Shown piece after piece: positions 22,430 through 32,820 of a DNA stretch of 64,000 nucleotides. This DNA comes from Cadophora sp. MPI-SDFR-AT-0126 (lineage: Eukaryota > Ascomycota > Leotiomycetes > Helotiales > Ploettnerulaceae): NCBI GenBank assembly GCA_020747065.1, contig JAGMVK010000008.1, positions 2,046,001-2,110,000 on the forward strand, read 5' to 3'. The position numbers and the translations under genes are program-made. Positions within the stretch are counted from its first letter, which is position 1; every line of letters starts with the position of its first letter. The notes below the pieces were generated by a model. That model was not told the DNA's origin. It made no database searches and worked only from the letters and a program-made list of their open reading frames with translations.

Positions 22430-25400
22430 CTAAGCATTGTTGCCGCCAGCTGGACTTCCCTTGGGACCATTGAAGGCGTTCGCGATAGCAGCACTAAGTT
22501 CATCCTTGGCCTTCTTGTCCGGGCTCTGAGTGCCTCTGACGCGGCCAGGGGTGTTCATTCGCGACGGAGCAGATGAACCAACACCAGCACCATAGCCGAT
22601 AGCCTGACGAGTTGGAGAAGGAAGCTGGAAACCAGGCACGCTGGCATGTCCGGGTGGAGCGACGATTGGAATAGCAGCTGTTCGACGAGCACGGGATGCG
22701 GCTGTTGGGTTGGAGCTAAGATGCAAGCCATGGGTGCGGGAACGGGCTGATCCGTGGACGTAGGATCCTTGAGTAGGGTGGCTTGGGTTGACGGCGGTGG
22801 TGATTGGGTTGGCAAAGGATCCTGCGGCAGAGTGAGTTGTGTGGTGCGGGACAGCCATGTTGGTAAAGGCGTATTGCTCATTGCCTGGAGTTGGTTGAGG
22901 GTTGTCCATTGGGTTGAAAAATCTGCTTTGCATTCGGCCTTGTGGAGTAGGAGTTGGAAGACCAGACTGACCATACTGAGGGAAGTTGCCCGCGCCGTGG
23001 TTGTAACCAGTAGGCCTAGTGCCAGAGTTGAAAGAGCTGGATTGACCGCCGGAAGTGTTGTAAGTGGCCCCTCCAGTATTCATAGAGGTCCATCCTGAGC
23101 TGGGCAAGTTGGGTGGTGCAAGGTAGCCATGAGTGATCATGCCTCTCAAGTCACTTGGACCACCTGCAGTTGTGCCGAAGGAGTTGTAGGAAGGAGGAGT
23201 CTGATTGTTGTTACCTCCCATCGTGTTGCCTTCCATCATGTTGCCGCTCATCATGCTGTTTTCCATCATATTGCTTCCCATGGCAGTACCTCCCATTGTG
23301 TTCTCACCACTCATCATGTTATGCTGCATCATGTTTCCACCCATCATGTTGTAGCCATCGCCATGTTGTTCATTTGTCATTCCGCTGAACCCATTATATC
23401 CACCAGCAGTCTGGGCTCCTCCATAGCCTTGAGCCATAGAGTCGAATTGACCAAACAAAGCACCCTGTACTTGCTGTTGATCGATTTCACCTGACTCTTC
23501 TTGAGTGTTCTCATCCTGCAAGTCCGAGATGAACGAATCAGGCTCCTTGGCAGGCGTATGCTCGAGGATGGCCTTCGAGAGCTCATAGAAGCCAGCGCCT
23601 GGGGCGGTTGACTTGACGTTTTGCTTAGCCAACGCGCTGAACGAGCTGGTGTCCTGAAGAGAAGAGTTAAAGGTATTGTCGTCGGCACCTTGCGAGGGGT
23701 TGAATGTCATGCCTGAACCGAACTGGGATGGACTAGCAGTGGGCATGCTATCGTACATGCTGGAAGGACCATCAACGGCCAGAGAGTTCAAGTAAGCGCT
23801 ATTCGAGACTGAACGACGCTGTGTGGGACCCTGCAACTTGGAGATGATGTCGAGGTTCTTGTGTCGGGCAGGATTCTTGAAACCCTTGACTGCGAACACC
23901 TCGCCAGCTTGCTGTCTCTTGATGAAATTGGGGTTGGCGGCGGGGAAGAAGGTATCGTCGTCCTCCTCGCCCATGCCCTTAATTCTCTCTTGCTCCTCCC
24001 AGTACTTCTTGATGTGAGCTGGCATGTTCTCAGGCTTGTTGCGGTCCTCGATCAGCTTTTGCTTGAATTCCTCTGTGTCAAGAACAGCGAACGGAACCAT
24101 CTTCATCTTAGACTTAGCCTTCTTCTCACTCTCGTCATCGTCGCCATCAACGTCGATCTGTTTGTCATTCTTAGGCCAAGGCTTGCAAGGTGGGCCATTG
24201 AATGGGATGTGACTGAGTGGGAAAGCCTCGTGAAGAGCCTTTCTGTTCTCATAATCTGGATCAGTTGGCTTCTCACCCCAAGCAGCGAACTTTCCCCAAT
24301 TATTCTCAGGATCGAACGGAGCGTCCTTAGGATAACCTCCCTTCTGAATCCAAACCTGCTGCGACGCGCCCGCGCCGATCAATCTCGCATAGTAATCCTT
24401 CTCACGATTCTTGCCGGTCTGGCTCGCGCCAGACTCGACCTTGTACTTCTTCTTCATCTCTTCCTCCATCTCCTTCGCCTTATCAGCAATATGGAGCTGT
24501 TCAAAGAGAGCTTCAGCCAAAGCCATCTTGTCTTCGTCAGCTGCGGGAGCCATGAGCGATTGGTGCTGAGCTTGCGATCGCTGCGTCGCTTTGTGGTGTT
24601 TATGGAATTTTCGATTGAGCGCCGTTTGCAAAGATGAATCTGAAGTTGAAGTTGAAGCGAGAGATTTTTCTGCCGACTTGGAGGCGCCTCGACGATGTCG
24701 TTGAGTGTTGGCCTTAGCCTTGTTTTGGGTATCGGTATCTCGCTTATCCTTCTTCCCTTTATTTTCTTTCGCCTTTCCTTTATCGTCCTTTGCTTCAACC
24801 TTGCATTTGCCCTTGTCAGGCCCCTGACCTCCTTGCGCAGCAACAGAACCTCTTGGTGTAATGATATCCTCCGCAACAACTGCCGCAGCTGGTAGAATCG
24901 CCCCAGCCGGAACGCGAAACAGGTGTCCTCCTCCCTCAACTCTCTCCCCCATCACCATCTCCCCATCTCCAACACCCCCCACCTTAACCACAGTCCTAAC
25001 CTTCAACATCGGAGCCTTCCAACCCGCCTCGAGCTCTCTATCCCCTTTCCTCAAAACGTCAACCAACAACTTCCTAACCAGCGCCCCCCAAAACCGCTCG
25101 CTCTCCCCTTGGCCACCACTCGCGTCCCAAGCAATCCACTTCGTCTTCCCAACCACCACTACCGTCCCACCCTCTTCCGCCTCTCCAGAAAGCCGGCCTT
25201 CAATCCTCGGCAGCGTCAGCGTCTGTCCTTTCTCCAAGCCTTCCAAACCCTGCACCCCTCCAACCTCCAAATCCAGATCAAAGACCCTAACCTCTATACT
25301 CTGTACCAGCAATCTCGCCAACGATCCGGAATGTCTCAAGTTAGTAAGCAAATGCTCTTGTAGCTTGAGTATCAAGCCTTTGAGACTTGTATTACCGGTT

Positions 25401-26821
25401 AGGATCAGTGGCTGGAGAGGTGGGAGGAAGGAACCGAGTGGTGAGTAGAGAGCCACGGAGATTGAGAGTGTGGGGAGGGAGGATGCGCTGGCTGTTGTGG
25501 GCGACGTGGAGAAGTTGAGAAGGTATGTGGCTATGGGAAGGTCCAGTGTGGCGGGTTTCGTATCGACTGTGTCGATGGTTTCTTCTGCCTCTGTTTCTGT
25601 TCCTGCGGCTGTTTTGTTTTTGGTTGGTGCATTCATATTGGTATCTGATCCATCCTTTGTAGGTGTAGGCATGTGGTCTTTCTTTGAAGCTATAGATGAG
25701 CCAGAGGCTGTGAGACCAAGTGGTTGTGGTTGAAAGGGAACCGATGTTGCAGTCATCTTCTTTGAACCTGTACTTGCAGTTGCACCAGTTCCTGCACCTG
25801 TCCGTTGCCCTGTCCCCATGGGAGTAGGTGTGTTTGGGCTCTGAACATAACCAGAGATCTGAGATGAATCACCGCTAGATCCAGATCTAGGACCAAGCGG
25901 ACTGGACGTCTGCGCAATGAAAGACGGTAGATTCACATTACCAGCCCGGACGGGTGATGGCGTGTGAGGCGTGAATGTCTGTTGGAAGCCTCCTCGTCCA
26001 AACCCTCCAGATCCAGCTCCTCCACGAGTGAATCCTGGACCTCTACCTCTCATATTGAGGAGTGCTCTGTTGGGGAATGGTTGTGGTGGGCGTGGTACGA
26101 ATCCAGGTCTGGTGCTTGGGCCAAGAATAGGTCCGGAGGAAGGGGAAGAGCCAAAGGCAGGACTGGAACCAGATGTGTTATAAGATACACTTGGTGCTGT
26201 GAATCCTGAAGGTGTACGTCCATGTCCAGGTACGTGTCCAGGTACTTGTCCGTGTACTTGTCCATGTCCAGACCCGCCCCCAAATCCAGGTCCAGAACCC
26301 AACATTTCTCTATGATTCTGCCCTCGGCCACGGCCTCCAGACGAACCTCTGTAATGGCCTCTAGTAGCGAAGGCATTAATTGTTGGTGCTGGTAGGACAG
26401 TAAGTGGCCTATTTCCTTGACCATGCCATTGAGCTTGAGGCAGGGTTTGAGGTAGAGCTTGGGGTAGAGCTTGACCAGAATGACGAACTTGAGTGTTAAA
26501 AGCCGGTATGAGAGTTGTAGTTGTGTTTATATTTGGAAATGGACGAGGACTTGGGATGGTATTTAGAGCGTGACTGATGTTGACCTCTGTGGAGATAGAG
26601 ACGGTGATTTGAGGTGGTGGCACGTTTGGACGATGGCCACGAGATTGTTCAGCACGAAGAGTGAAGAATGAGAGCTGTGGTGCGCCTGGTCCTGGGAGTC
26701 CTTGACTTGGTTGAGATGGACCTGACGGTGTATATGGTGGAAAGGGATTTTGACCTTGTGATGGGAATGGTGGCCCTCCTGGCAACCCTCCTGATGGAGG
26801 TGGCAAAGGTGGTGTCGCCAT
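22430..26821 (-). CDS. 1,463-aa low-complexity RGG- and Met/Asn-rich protein, unknown function
   Basis: This is an uninterrupted single-exon frame; a frame of this length is not expected by chance. Residues 1 to about 420 are Pro/Gly/Ser-rich with RGG-like clusters (GGRGRGQNHRE, MRGRGPGFTRGG) and a GHGQVHGQVPGHVPGHG repeat. About 420-620 is a folded-looking segment (PATLDLPIATYLLNFS... KTKWIAWDASGG). A highly charged Lys-rich linker follows, then a second ordered block (KDYYARLIGAGASQQVWIQK, AFPLSHIPFNGPPCKPWPK, ENMPAHIKKYWEEQERIKGM). Near residue 1180 a Met/Asn/Gly repeat (GGNMM, GSNMMENSMMSGNMM) occurs. The end returns to Ser/Thr/Asn-rich sequence. RGG and prion-like composition suggest RNA binding or condensate formation, but no RRM or other named domain is visible, so this is inference. 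Confidence 0.8.
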   Translation of the reverse strand: MATPPLPPPSGGLPGGPPFPSQGQNPFPPYTPSGPSQPSQGLPGPGAPQLSFFTLRAEQSRGHRPNVPPPQITVSISTEVNISHALNTIPSPRPFPNINTTTTLIPAFNTQVRHSGQALPQALPQTLPQAQWHGQGNRPLTVLPAPTINAFATRGHYRGSSGGRGRGQNHREMLGSGPGFGGGSGHGQVHGQVPGHVPGHGRTPSGFTAPSVSYNTSGSSPAFGSSPSSGPILGPSTRPGFVPRPPQPFPNRALLNMRGRGPGFTRGGAGSGGFGRGGFQQTFTPHTPSPVRAGNVNLPSFIAQTSSPLGPRSGSSGDSSQISGYVQSPNTPTPMGTGQRTGAGTGATASTGSKKMTATSVPFQPQPLGLTASGSSIASKKDHMPTPTKDGSDTNMNAPTKNKTAAGTETEAEETIDTVDTKPATLDLPIATYLLNFSTSPTTASASSLPTLSISVALYSPLGSFLPPLQPLILTGNTSLKGLILKLQEHLLTNLRHSGSLARLLVQSIEVRVFDLDLEVGGVQGLEGLEKGQTLTLPRIEGRLSGEAEEGGTVVVVGKTKWIAWDASGGQGESERFWGALVRKLLVDVLRKGDRELEAGWKAPMLKVRTVVKVGGVGDGEMVMGERVEGGGHLFRVPAGAILPAAAVVAEDIITPRGSVAAQGGQGPDKGKCKVEAKDDKGKAKENKGKKDKRDTDTQNKAKANTQRHRRGASKSAEKSLASTSTSDSSLQTALNRKFHKHHKATQRSQAQHQSLMAPAADEDKMALAEALFEQLHIADKAKEMEEEMKKKYKVESGASQTGKNREKDYYARLIGAGASQQVWIQKGGYPKDAPFDPENNWGKFAAWGEKPTDPDYENRKALHEAFPLSHIPFNGPPCKPWPKNDKQIDVDGDDDESEKKAKSKMKMVPFAVLDTEEFKQKLIEDRNKPENMPAHIKKYWEEQERIKGMGEEDDDTFFPAANPNFIKRQQAGEVFAVKGFKNPARHKNLDIISKLQGPTQRRSVSNSAYLNSLAVDGPSSMYDSMPTASPSQFGSGMTFNPSQGADDNTFNSSLQDTSSFSALAKQNVKSTAPGAGFYELSKAILEHTPAKEPDSFISDLQDENTQEESGEIDQQQVQGALFGQFDSMAQGYGGAQTAGGYNGFSGMTNEQHGDGYNMMGGNMMQHNMMSGENTMGGTAMGSNMMENSMMSGNMMEGNTMGGNNNQTPPSYNSFGTTAGGPSDLRGMITHGYLAPPNLPSSGWTSMNTGGATYNTSGGQSSSFNSGTRPTGYNHGAGNFPQYGQSGLPTPTPQGRMQSRFFNPMDNPQPTPGNEQYAFTNMAVPHHTTHSAAGSFANPITTAVNPSHPTQGSYVHGSARSRTHGLHLSSNPTAASRARRTAAIPIVAPPGHASVPGFQLPSPTRQAIGYGAGVGSSAPSRMNTPGRVRGTQSPDKKAKDELSAAIANAFNGPKGSPAGGNNA

Positions 26822-28720
26822 CTTCGTTTCTGGAGTCCTCCTATTTGGTTATTCTGTTCTTTCTTTGCGTCTCTCACGCAGACGTCTTTCCTCTCGATCT
26901 GCTTGCCTTCTTGTCTTTTCCTCCCAGCTCTTCTTCGAGACCTCGCCTTTGTACCTTTCCCACTTCCTCTTCACGCACATTAACGCGATCTCTCTCACCA
27001 AATCGAGCGACGCTATAGAGCAAAGATGTGTGAACGAATGTCTTTCGCTGTGCATGCAAGGGCAAGCTATAGCAAAACCTCCAATTTGACGAGGAGGAGG
27101 CCAGGTTGGTGACGCTGAGCCTCTCGAAGATGAGATTCACGGGCGGAGATGAGGCTGGCCCAAGTTACCTCGAGGCTAGTGGCTCGCTTAGGTGTTTTTT
27201 TTTCGGGTTGACCTGGTTAGATGGGTGGGTCACGGGGATGGGATAGACACCTGTGGCTTCAAAGAGACAAAGGGCGAGGGAGAGAGTGAAAAGCCGTGTG
27301 CAGTACGGATTTGGGAGGAGCGAGATGCGTCCAGGCTGTCTAGTTTTCTTTAAAAGAACGAAGGTACAGGGAGAGGATATCAGAGGACTTATTTACTTGA
27401 CTTCATTTGTGATTAGATCGTGGGAATCATGGAATGGATGGTATCTGCTTGTTTACATTGAGACTCACAGCGTCCCGAGAGGATCGACAGTTACTTGAAC
27501 GAGCATTGAATGGTTCTGAATTGCAGATAGTCTGACTACGCGTACATTCTATTTCCCACCGGTACTGAATGACCTGTGACATACTTAACATTGAGCTTGT
27601 CAACTCTGCTTTTTGGCTACACGGTTATACTGACTCAACAAATTCCACAATACGAACTACCAGAGGCAAGAGGACTTTTGTTATGTTGACTGAGTAAGTT
27701 AAAGTCTTGTTTCGCCTAGTCAAGCTTCTTTATTGACTTGAAGTAAAGGGGATAACTTTGCACCTCGTCAAGGCTTCTCTGATACGCCAACTTATTGTTG
27801 ATCATGTACAAAATCTTACAAACAGCTTCGGCTTTTCGTCCTCTCATCAGAACTTTTGAGAATAATACAGCTCTCGCAGCATGGAAAAATGGCGATGTAA
27901 GTAATTCTAGACTTTTAGAGTTGATAAGCAGAGAATCACAGAAACATGTTCACTGTTCTATCGCACTAGACAGATCTAATCTTAGGCTTTCATTTTAGAT
28001 GGAAGAGCTTAAGTATCTGCCCAGGTCGCAGCAATACTAAAGCACTTGGAAAGGCCATGGGCGATGAACTGCCACGGAGAAAGTGTAGACGTGTTTTAGT
28101 AAACTTCAGCTACGTGCATTCATTTCATGAATGTATAGGACGCATAAGCTCCATGTGTCTGCCTGTTCTGATATATTTCATTCCAGGTTCGTTTTACTTG
28201 AAAAACGGAAATGACAACGAAAATTCGCTTCACAACATTAACATACCACGCGTAACCACCGCTTCTAGCTTACTTTATCATGTTAAAAGTTAAATTTGAT
28301 TTTTGTTTTCTAGAGGAAACATTCTGTATCTCATACTAGCAGTGAGAAGTTGAGAGCACCGGGAATGCCTCGATGGTGTCGTTGTCTGTAGAATCTAGCT
28401 TGATCTTGGATCATTAGCTTACCCATGTTTCGAGTTATATTATTATATATCTACTGCGATGAGGAAAACACGGGAAATTATGTGACTGATCCAGTACTCA
28501 GCGATTGACCAACAGAGCAATTTGAGTGGTTGAACAAGTGAATGAATTTCTCCTCGGCTGATTCACGGTGATGTGTTTCAATTTCAAGCCTAAATGTTGA
28601 GTTTGGTCTTGTAGGTCATGTTTCCACAACACGTGCTGCTCCAAAATATATATAGAGTCTTTCTCCATAGCCTGTCTCGGCACGTAAATCGAGTGGGCTC
28701 ACAAAGAATATCAAGAGGAG
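26822..28720. other. intergenic, promoter of the large RGG protein plus unassigned sequence
   Basis: Bases just above 26821 are CT/GA-rich and should hold the promoter of the minus-strand gene. Further out is AT-richer sequence. An ATG at 27804 opens a short frame (MYKILQTASAFRPLIRTFEN...) that runs into a perfect GTAAGT donor-like site at 27899, but I cannot connect it to a convincing downstream exon. Confidence 0.4.
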
Positions 28721-28906
28721 ATGAGATCAACGCTCCAGAAGCACTCTGTCTTGTACATTTCAGTCCTCCTCAGTTTGACCCTTTCAAATGCATCTAGCCC
28801 AGTACGACGATTTGTTGATGGTCCTTTCTGGAGATTACCTTCGCCCCAGAACTCTCGTGAGAGTGTCTATTGTTGTCAATGTGCAGCTCGCTGTCAAATT
28901 GGATAA
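28721..28906 (+). CDS. candidate small secreted cysteine-containing protein (61 aa)
   Basis: The frame starts with a plausible signal peptide: MRSTLQKHSVL then the hydrophobic core YISVLLSLTLS and a small-residue cleavage region NASS. The mature part is about 35 residues with four cysteines near the end (CCQCAARC). A TATA-like run (aaaatatatatag) lies about 70 bases before the ATG. Size, secretion signal and cysteine content resemble small secreted proteins of plant-associated fungi, but chance could also produce such a frame in AT-rich sequence. An unannotated intron near the 3' end cannot be excluded. No homologue is recognised. Confidence 0.35.
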   Translation: MRSTLQKHSVLYISVLLSLTLSNASSPVRRFVDGPFWRLPSPQNSRESVYCCQCAARCQIG

Positions 28907-29386
28907 GCTCAAACTTTCCGGCGGTCAGGTACGTCTGTATCGCTGTTGAATCCACGGGGAGAAACCACGTTGCAGCGCCACAGGCTCAATCAATGTAGAA
29001 TAACAGTACGAATCCTCCAACAACGTCTGCAAAAAGAATTGACTAGGAAGTCTCTTCTGAGCAATGTTCGAATATAAAGATGCTCTCCAAATTTTGTGAG
29101 CTTGAACCGACTTTTATAGAAGAGAATAAGCCTTCCCGAGCTAGTTCACTGAATAACAGTCAATAAACAAGGTCGTATTGATTGGTAATATTTTGCAGGA
29201 ACCAATGAATCTAAGACGGAGGTTGCTTGAATGGAAAGTTAATTCTGCTTTGGTTGGAAGGAGCGATCTCTGACACTCTACTCGGCTCACCCAAACAGAA
29301 GGCTGATGAACGGGATCAGCGTCTCATTTTGGAAGCCTGTTGCCACTGATGCGTGAATAGAGTCTTTGAAATAGTAACTACGTGGC
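28907..29386. other. intergenic, no feature seen
   Basis: Nothing but short frames. The 3' UTR of the minus-strand membrane-protein gene at 29387 should lie in its right-hand part. Confidence 0.4.
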
Positions 29387-30926
29387 TCAGAGAACACCCA
29401 TACATAACAAGACGAAAAGCAACAAAATTGTAACCCTCGCCCCAGTCCCAACATATGAAAGCTCTGTCACCAACTCTCTGAACTGCTTCCCCACCCAAGA
29501 CTTTCTCTTCCATTCCTTACGCCACAATCGTCTCTCCGCCTCCCACTCAACCCTTTCCTTCTGACTCAAATTCATCAACCGCCATCGCGCCGAACCTTCA
29601 TGAATGACCACACAGCCAGACATAATCCACCTGATCGGTCGTACCTCTATCCATCCTGAGACAGGCCACGGGTACTGCAGATGGGCGATATCTGCTGGTT
29701 TCCAGGGGGAAGGTGGGAATTTCCCCTGGAGTTTGGGGCCGGGGATGCGAATGGTGTAGATCGGGTGCGGTGGCGGCGTGAAGAGTATTGCTAGAAAACT
29801 AAATCATTGTGAGCTGGCAATGGCGAGAAGTGAAGGTCCTCGCTTAGTACTCACAAGATGAAAAATACGGGGATCACAGGAATCAGGGTGTAGCGAAGCG
29901 AATATACTAGCCGGACGATTGACGTGATGAATTTGAACAGATGATTCAGACGTATAGCAAGGCGGCTGTGCATCAAAGTGTCCAGCCGCTCAGGAACAAG
30001 TGGCTCAGCTTCGAAGAAGTCTTTGATACAAGCCATGGAGCAGGACATGACGTTTGGTATTGGGCCTGCCATGATGGATGCGAGAGCGGGGAGTGTCTGG
30101 AAAAGAACGACAGGTTACATAGGAAGAGTCTGGCAAATGCTGTGTGAAAATCCTAGTTCATCGAGTGAACTATCTCGAAGACAAGAGTGATGTGATTGAG
30201 GATGTTGGTTGCTGTAAGATGCTTCGGCAGGCAGCTGCTGGATACACTTTTTAGCCTGAAGGCTGATGTCACGTGTCGGTATGGGAATTCTGTTTTTTGA
30301 CAGGTGCTTGAACTCAAACAAAATCTTTGCCTCTAATAGCTATGATTGATGTATGGTATAATTGGTGACCTCGTTGAGTTCTGCCCGGAAACCAGTGCGG
30401 TCCTTTCCCTTGCCGAAGCAGCAAACTCACTCGACAGCATTTGCCAGGTGCAACCAAGCAATACTGATCCCCAACCCACTGTCCCAAATAAAATCTATCA
30501 CTCCAGCCCACCCTCACATGAAACCCTTTCCATAGATCTTCTCTCCCAGCACTCTCAGTGTCATCGGCATCATCGGATTCTTGTAATGCTCAACAATATC
30601 CGACTTCTCCACCGCCCAATTGATATTGGCCCAGGAATCTCTCGTGGCAATCTTCTGACACTCCTTCCTCTTATCCTTATTCCACAACTTTATTAAATGA
30701 ATATTATATGTCAATAGCCAGACGCAGGGCCAGTTTGCGAAAAGTCTCGCGGTAAATGCCTGATTGAAGAGCTTTTTAGTATATTGAAAAGTGAACTTAA
30801 GTATTCAATTCACCTTGTAAGTAAGCGACTAACTTCTTCGTATGCCATATGTTAAATACTTGAGCATAGAGCTGAACGTTGAAATCTCACATGAGGAGCA
30901 AGATGGGTAATAGGAACAGCAAGCAT
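29387..30926 (-). CDS. multi-exon membrane protein of unknown family (possibly decayed)
   Basis: Spliced reading gives coherent protein in several blocks. Block 1 is 30926..30891 (MLAVPITHLAPH) joined to 30795..30518 (FTFQYTKKLFNQAF ... MMPMTLRVLGEKIYGKGF). Block 2 is around 30463..30431 (IAWLHLANA). Block 3 begins LLEAKILFEFKHLSKNRIPI near 30340. The last blocks start at about 30099 (LPALASIMAGPIPNVMS), continue SIVRLVYSLRYTLIPVIPVFFIL, and cross a clean intron (GTGAGTACTAAG...TTTAG, about 29856-29800) into FLAILFTPPPHPIYTI and end GARVTILLLFVLLCMGVL. At least two hydrophobic helices are evident. The junctions between blocks 2, 3 and 4 need weak donors or leave an in-frame stop, so the model is incomplete or the gene is damaged. 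Function unknown. Confidence 0.45.
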
Positions 30927-32430
30927 GGGCGTCTGAGACGGTCCGAATTACGTTGTGTATCTCATGCGCATCGTAATCCTGAGCCTCGCAACATATATGA
31001 TGCAACTAGATTTCCATCATGAGGCCGGGAAATTTAAAAGAAAGTTTCTGGTCAGAGATGGAGGAACATGCCGTGCGATGGAAGATGGCCTTGTAGGCGG
31101 GATTTTCAGAGAATGACAGCAAGCAAGTGGATGACAACACAAGCATAGAACAGAAATCATCAAACAAACTTATCATCGTCTTCAAAACACAAATTGTATC
31201 GTCCATTATTCTGTGATGGCGGTCTCTGTGATATGAAAATAAGATTTCAATTAGGCTATTAAAAAGGTGCTCCAGTTTGCTGCTGCCATGTATGCACGAC
31301 TGCATGTGTACATATCGTTCCTCGAGGTAGAGAAACACCATTTAGATATACAGATTGCAGAGAAGAATTTTCTCTCTAATGAAGGTCTAAAGATGCCGGA
31401 CAATAGAGGAGAAGTGAATCCTGGATATAATTATCCAGGATTCCACTTTGAAGTCAGGAGATACGTGACCACGAATTGAGGTCAGTGAAAGCCAGAGCTT
31501 CACTTCCAAAACTATAAAAGTGAGCTACGAGACAGCACAACTTGGCTCTGGCAAGAAACACAACTAAAAAGAAGAATAACAAGTTCTTTTCAAATTTTAG
31601 ACAAATTTACAATCGATCAAAGCAAGTAGTGCAAAGCTGTTTAGTAGCTCTGGAGATATCATCTAATTAAAGTGTAAAAAGAGGCCGGTAATTCAACCTC
31701 TTTAATGGATAGAACATCCTATTATGAATCCGAAAACTGACAACAGAAACAATATTGGCAATAGCATCAGTGATTGAAATGAGGGAGCCTCGACTTCTGA
31801 GCTTTCCCTTCCAAGCAAGACCAACCTTGGCTGCACTTGAGCAAACGTGATCCGCTACAGAGAGCGAAGTCGGAAATAACAGAACTATAGTCCAGAAGTC
31901 TCTGTCACCGATACGATCTGTGATGCTGTTGATTGTCATGGATGCAGGAAGGATGCTCTGTCTCCAGTACTGCATCCTTTATAAAGGCACATTGAAGGTA
32001 CCTTAGGACGTAGGTGATGTGAAGCTTGGAGTGAATAGCGGTGGGCTAGTCATGGCGACTTCTTCAGAAGCAAGGAGTGCTAAGATTGATTTCGTAGAAG
32101 TTTAACGATCGAAGCCGGCTCAGAGAACATATATTTGTTTCTTTTGACCTAAATCTTTCGATGGGGACGTGTAGTTGAATCTTGATGGCGTTGGGCTTAA
32201 AAATGCCTGGTGCCCCGCTATACGGCGACTTGGGGAGACTGGAAGCGCAGCTTTCGCGGGGTAGTTCACAGGGATATTCTAAATGCCAAAACCGACCATG
32301 GCAAGCTTATTTTATAATAGATTGTTCGTTTCAATCACGGCAAAAAGTCTTCAGGTAATTTATGAAAGTCATCGATTCCTTCCTCATATCATATCCTTGG
32401 CAACCCCCCCTCCTCCACCAGTCTCAGTCT
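30927..32430. other. region upstream of the membrane-protein gene, with possible further coding remnants
   Basis: Two minus-strand frames look protein-like: 31975..31667 (ITDRIGDRDFWTIVLLFPTS, then an Ile/Val-rich segment) and 31341..31006 (LFNSLIEILFSYHRDRHHRI...). They could be 5' exons of the gene at 29387-30926 or a decayed relative. A near-perfect hairpin lies at 31416-31443. A TTTATAAAGG TATA-like box lies at about 31977-31986 just before the first frame's ATG. Confidence 0.35.
31416..31443. repeat. perfect 12-bp inverted repeat with 4-nt loop
   Basis: The left arm GAATCCTGGATA and the right arm TATCCAGGATTC are perfect reverse complements separated by TAAT. It could form a stable hairpin or be a dimeric protein-binding site. 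Confidence 0.7.
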
Positions 32431-32820
32431 TTACTGATGATCAACATGCGAAACCGTCCCATCCTCCTTGAGATGAACATTCAACCTGCACATATCAGTA
32501 TATTGCATTCCCTTGAACCAACAACCAACTCACCTATCAGGCTTGAAGTCCTTCGTAACCATCATTCCGGGCTCAATGACTCTGGTTTCCTTTGGGAGGT
32601 CGGCGCGAGCGAAGGTCTGTTTTCGTGATCAGTAACTTGCCATATCTTCTCGCCCTTGATTGTTTGATGTTGATGAAAGAGAGACAATGAGATGGGAAGA
32701 GGAAGACCATACCGTAGAATCACTCCCCTCCCCAATCTTCTTTCCGACCAACTTATTAGTCCATTCTTCCGTCTTGGACTGCCCGCCACCTGAGTTGATT
32801 CCTGGGACGACGAGAGGCAT
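32431..32820 (-). CDS. Proteinase inhibitor I78 family protein
   Basis: Three exons, 32820..32713, 32616..32534 and 32485..32431, encode 81 aa. The start MPLVVPGINSGGGQSKTEEW and KLVGKKIGE are characteristic of fungal I78-type inhibitors (Potato-inhibitor-like fold, PF11720), which are small, cytosolic or secreted inhibitors of subtilisin-like serine proteases. The remainder (TFARADLPKETRVIEPG, DFKPDRLNVHLKEDGTVSHV) fits the family's inhibitory-loop and C-terminal strand region. Both introns have GT/AG ends (GTATGG, GTGAGT donors). No signal peptide is visible, so it is probably intracellular. The family is inferred from memory of the consensus, not from a search. Confidence 0.85.

Noticed and set aside
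24861..25448. Pro/Ser-rich plus-strand frames inside the 1,463-aa gene
   Set aside because: Antisense of an uninterrupted long frame with no independent start context or family match.
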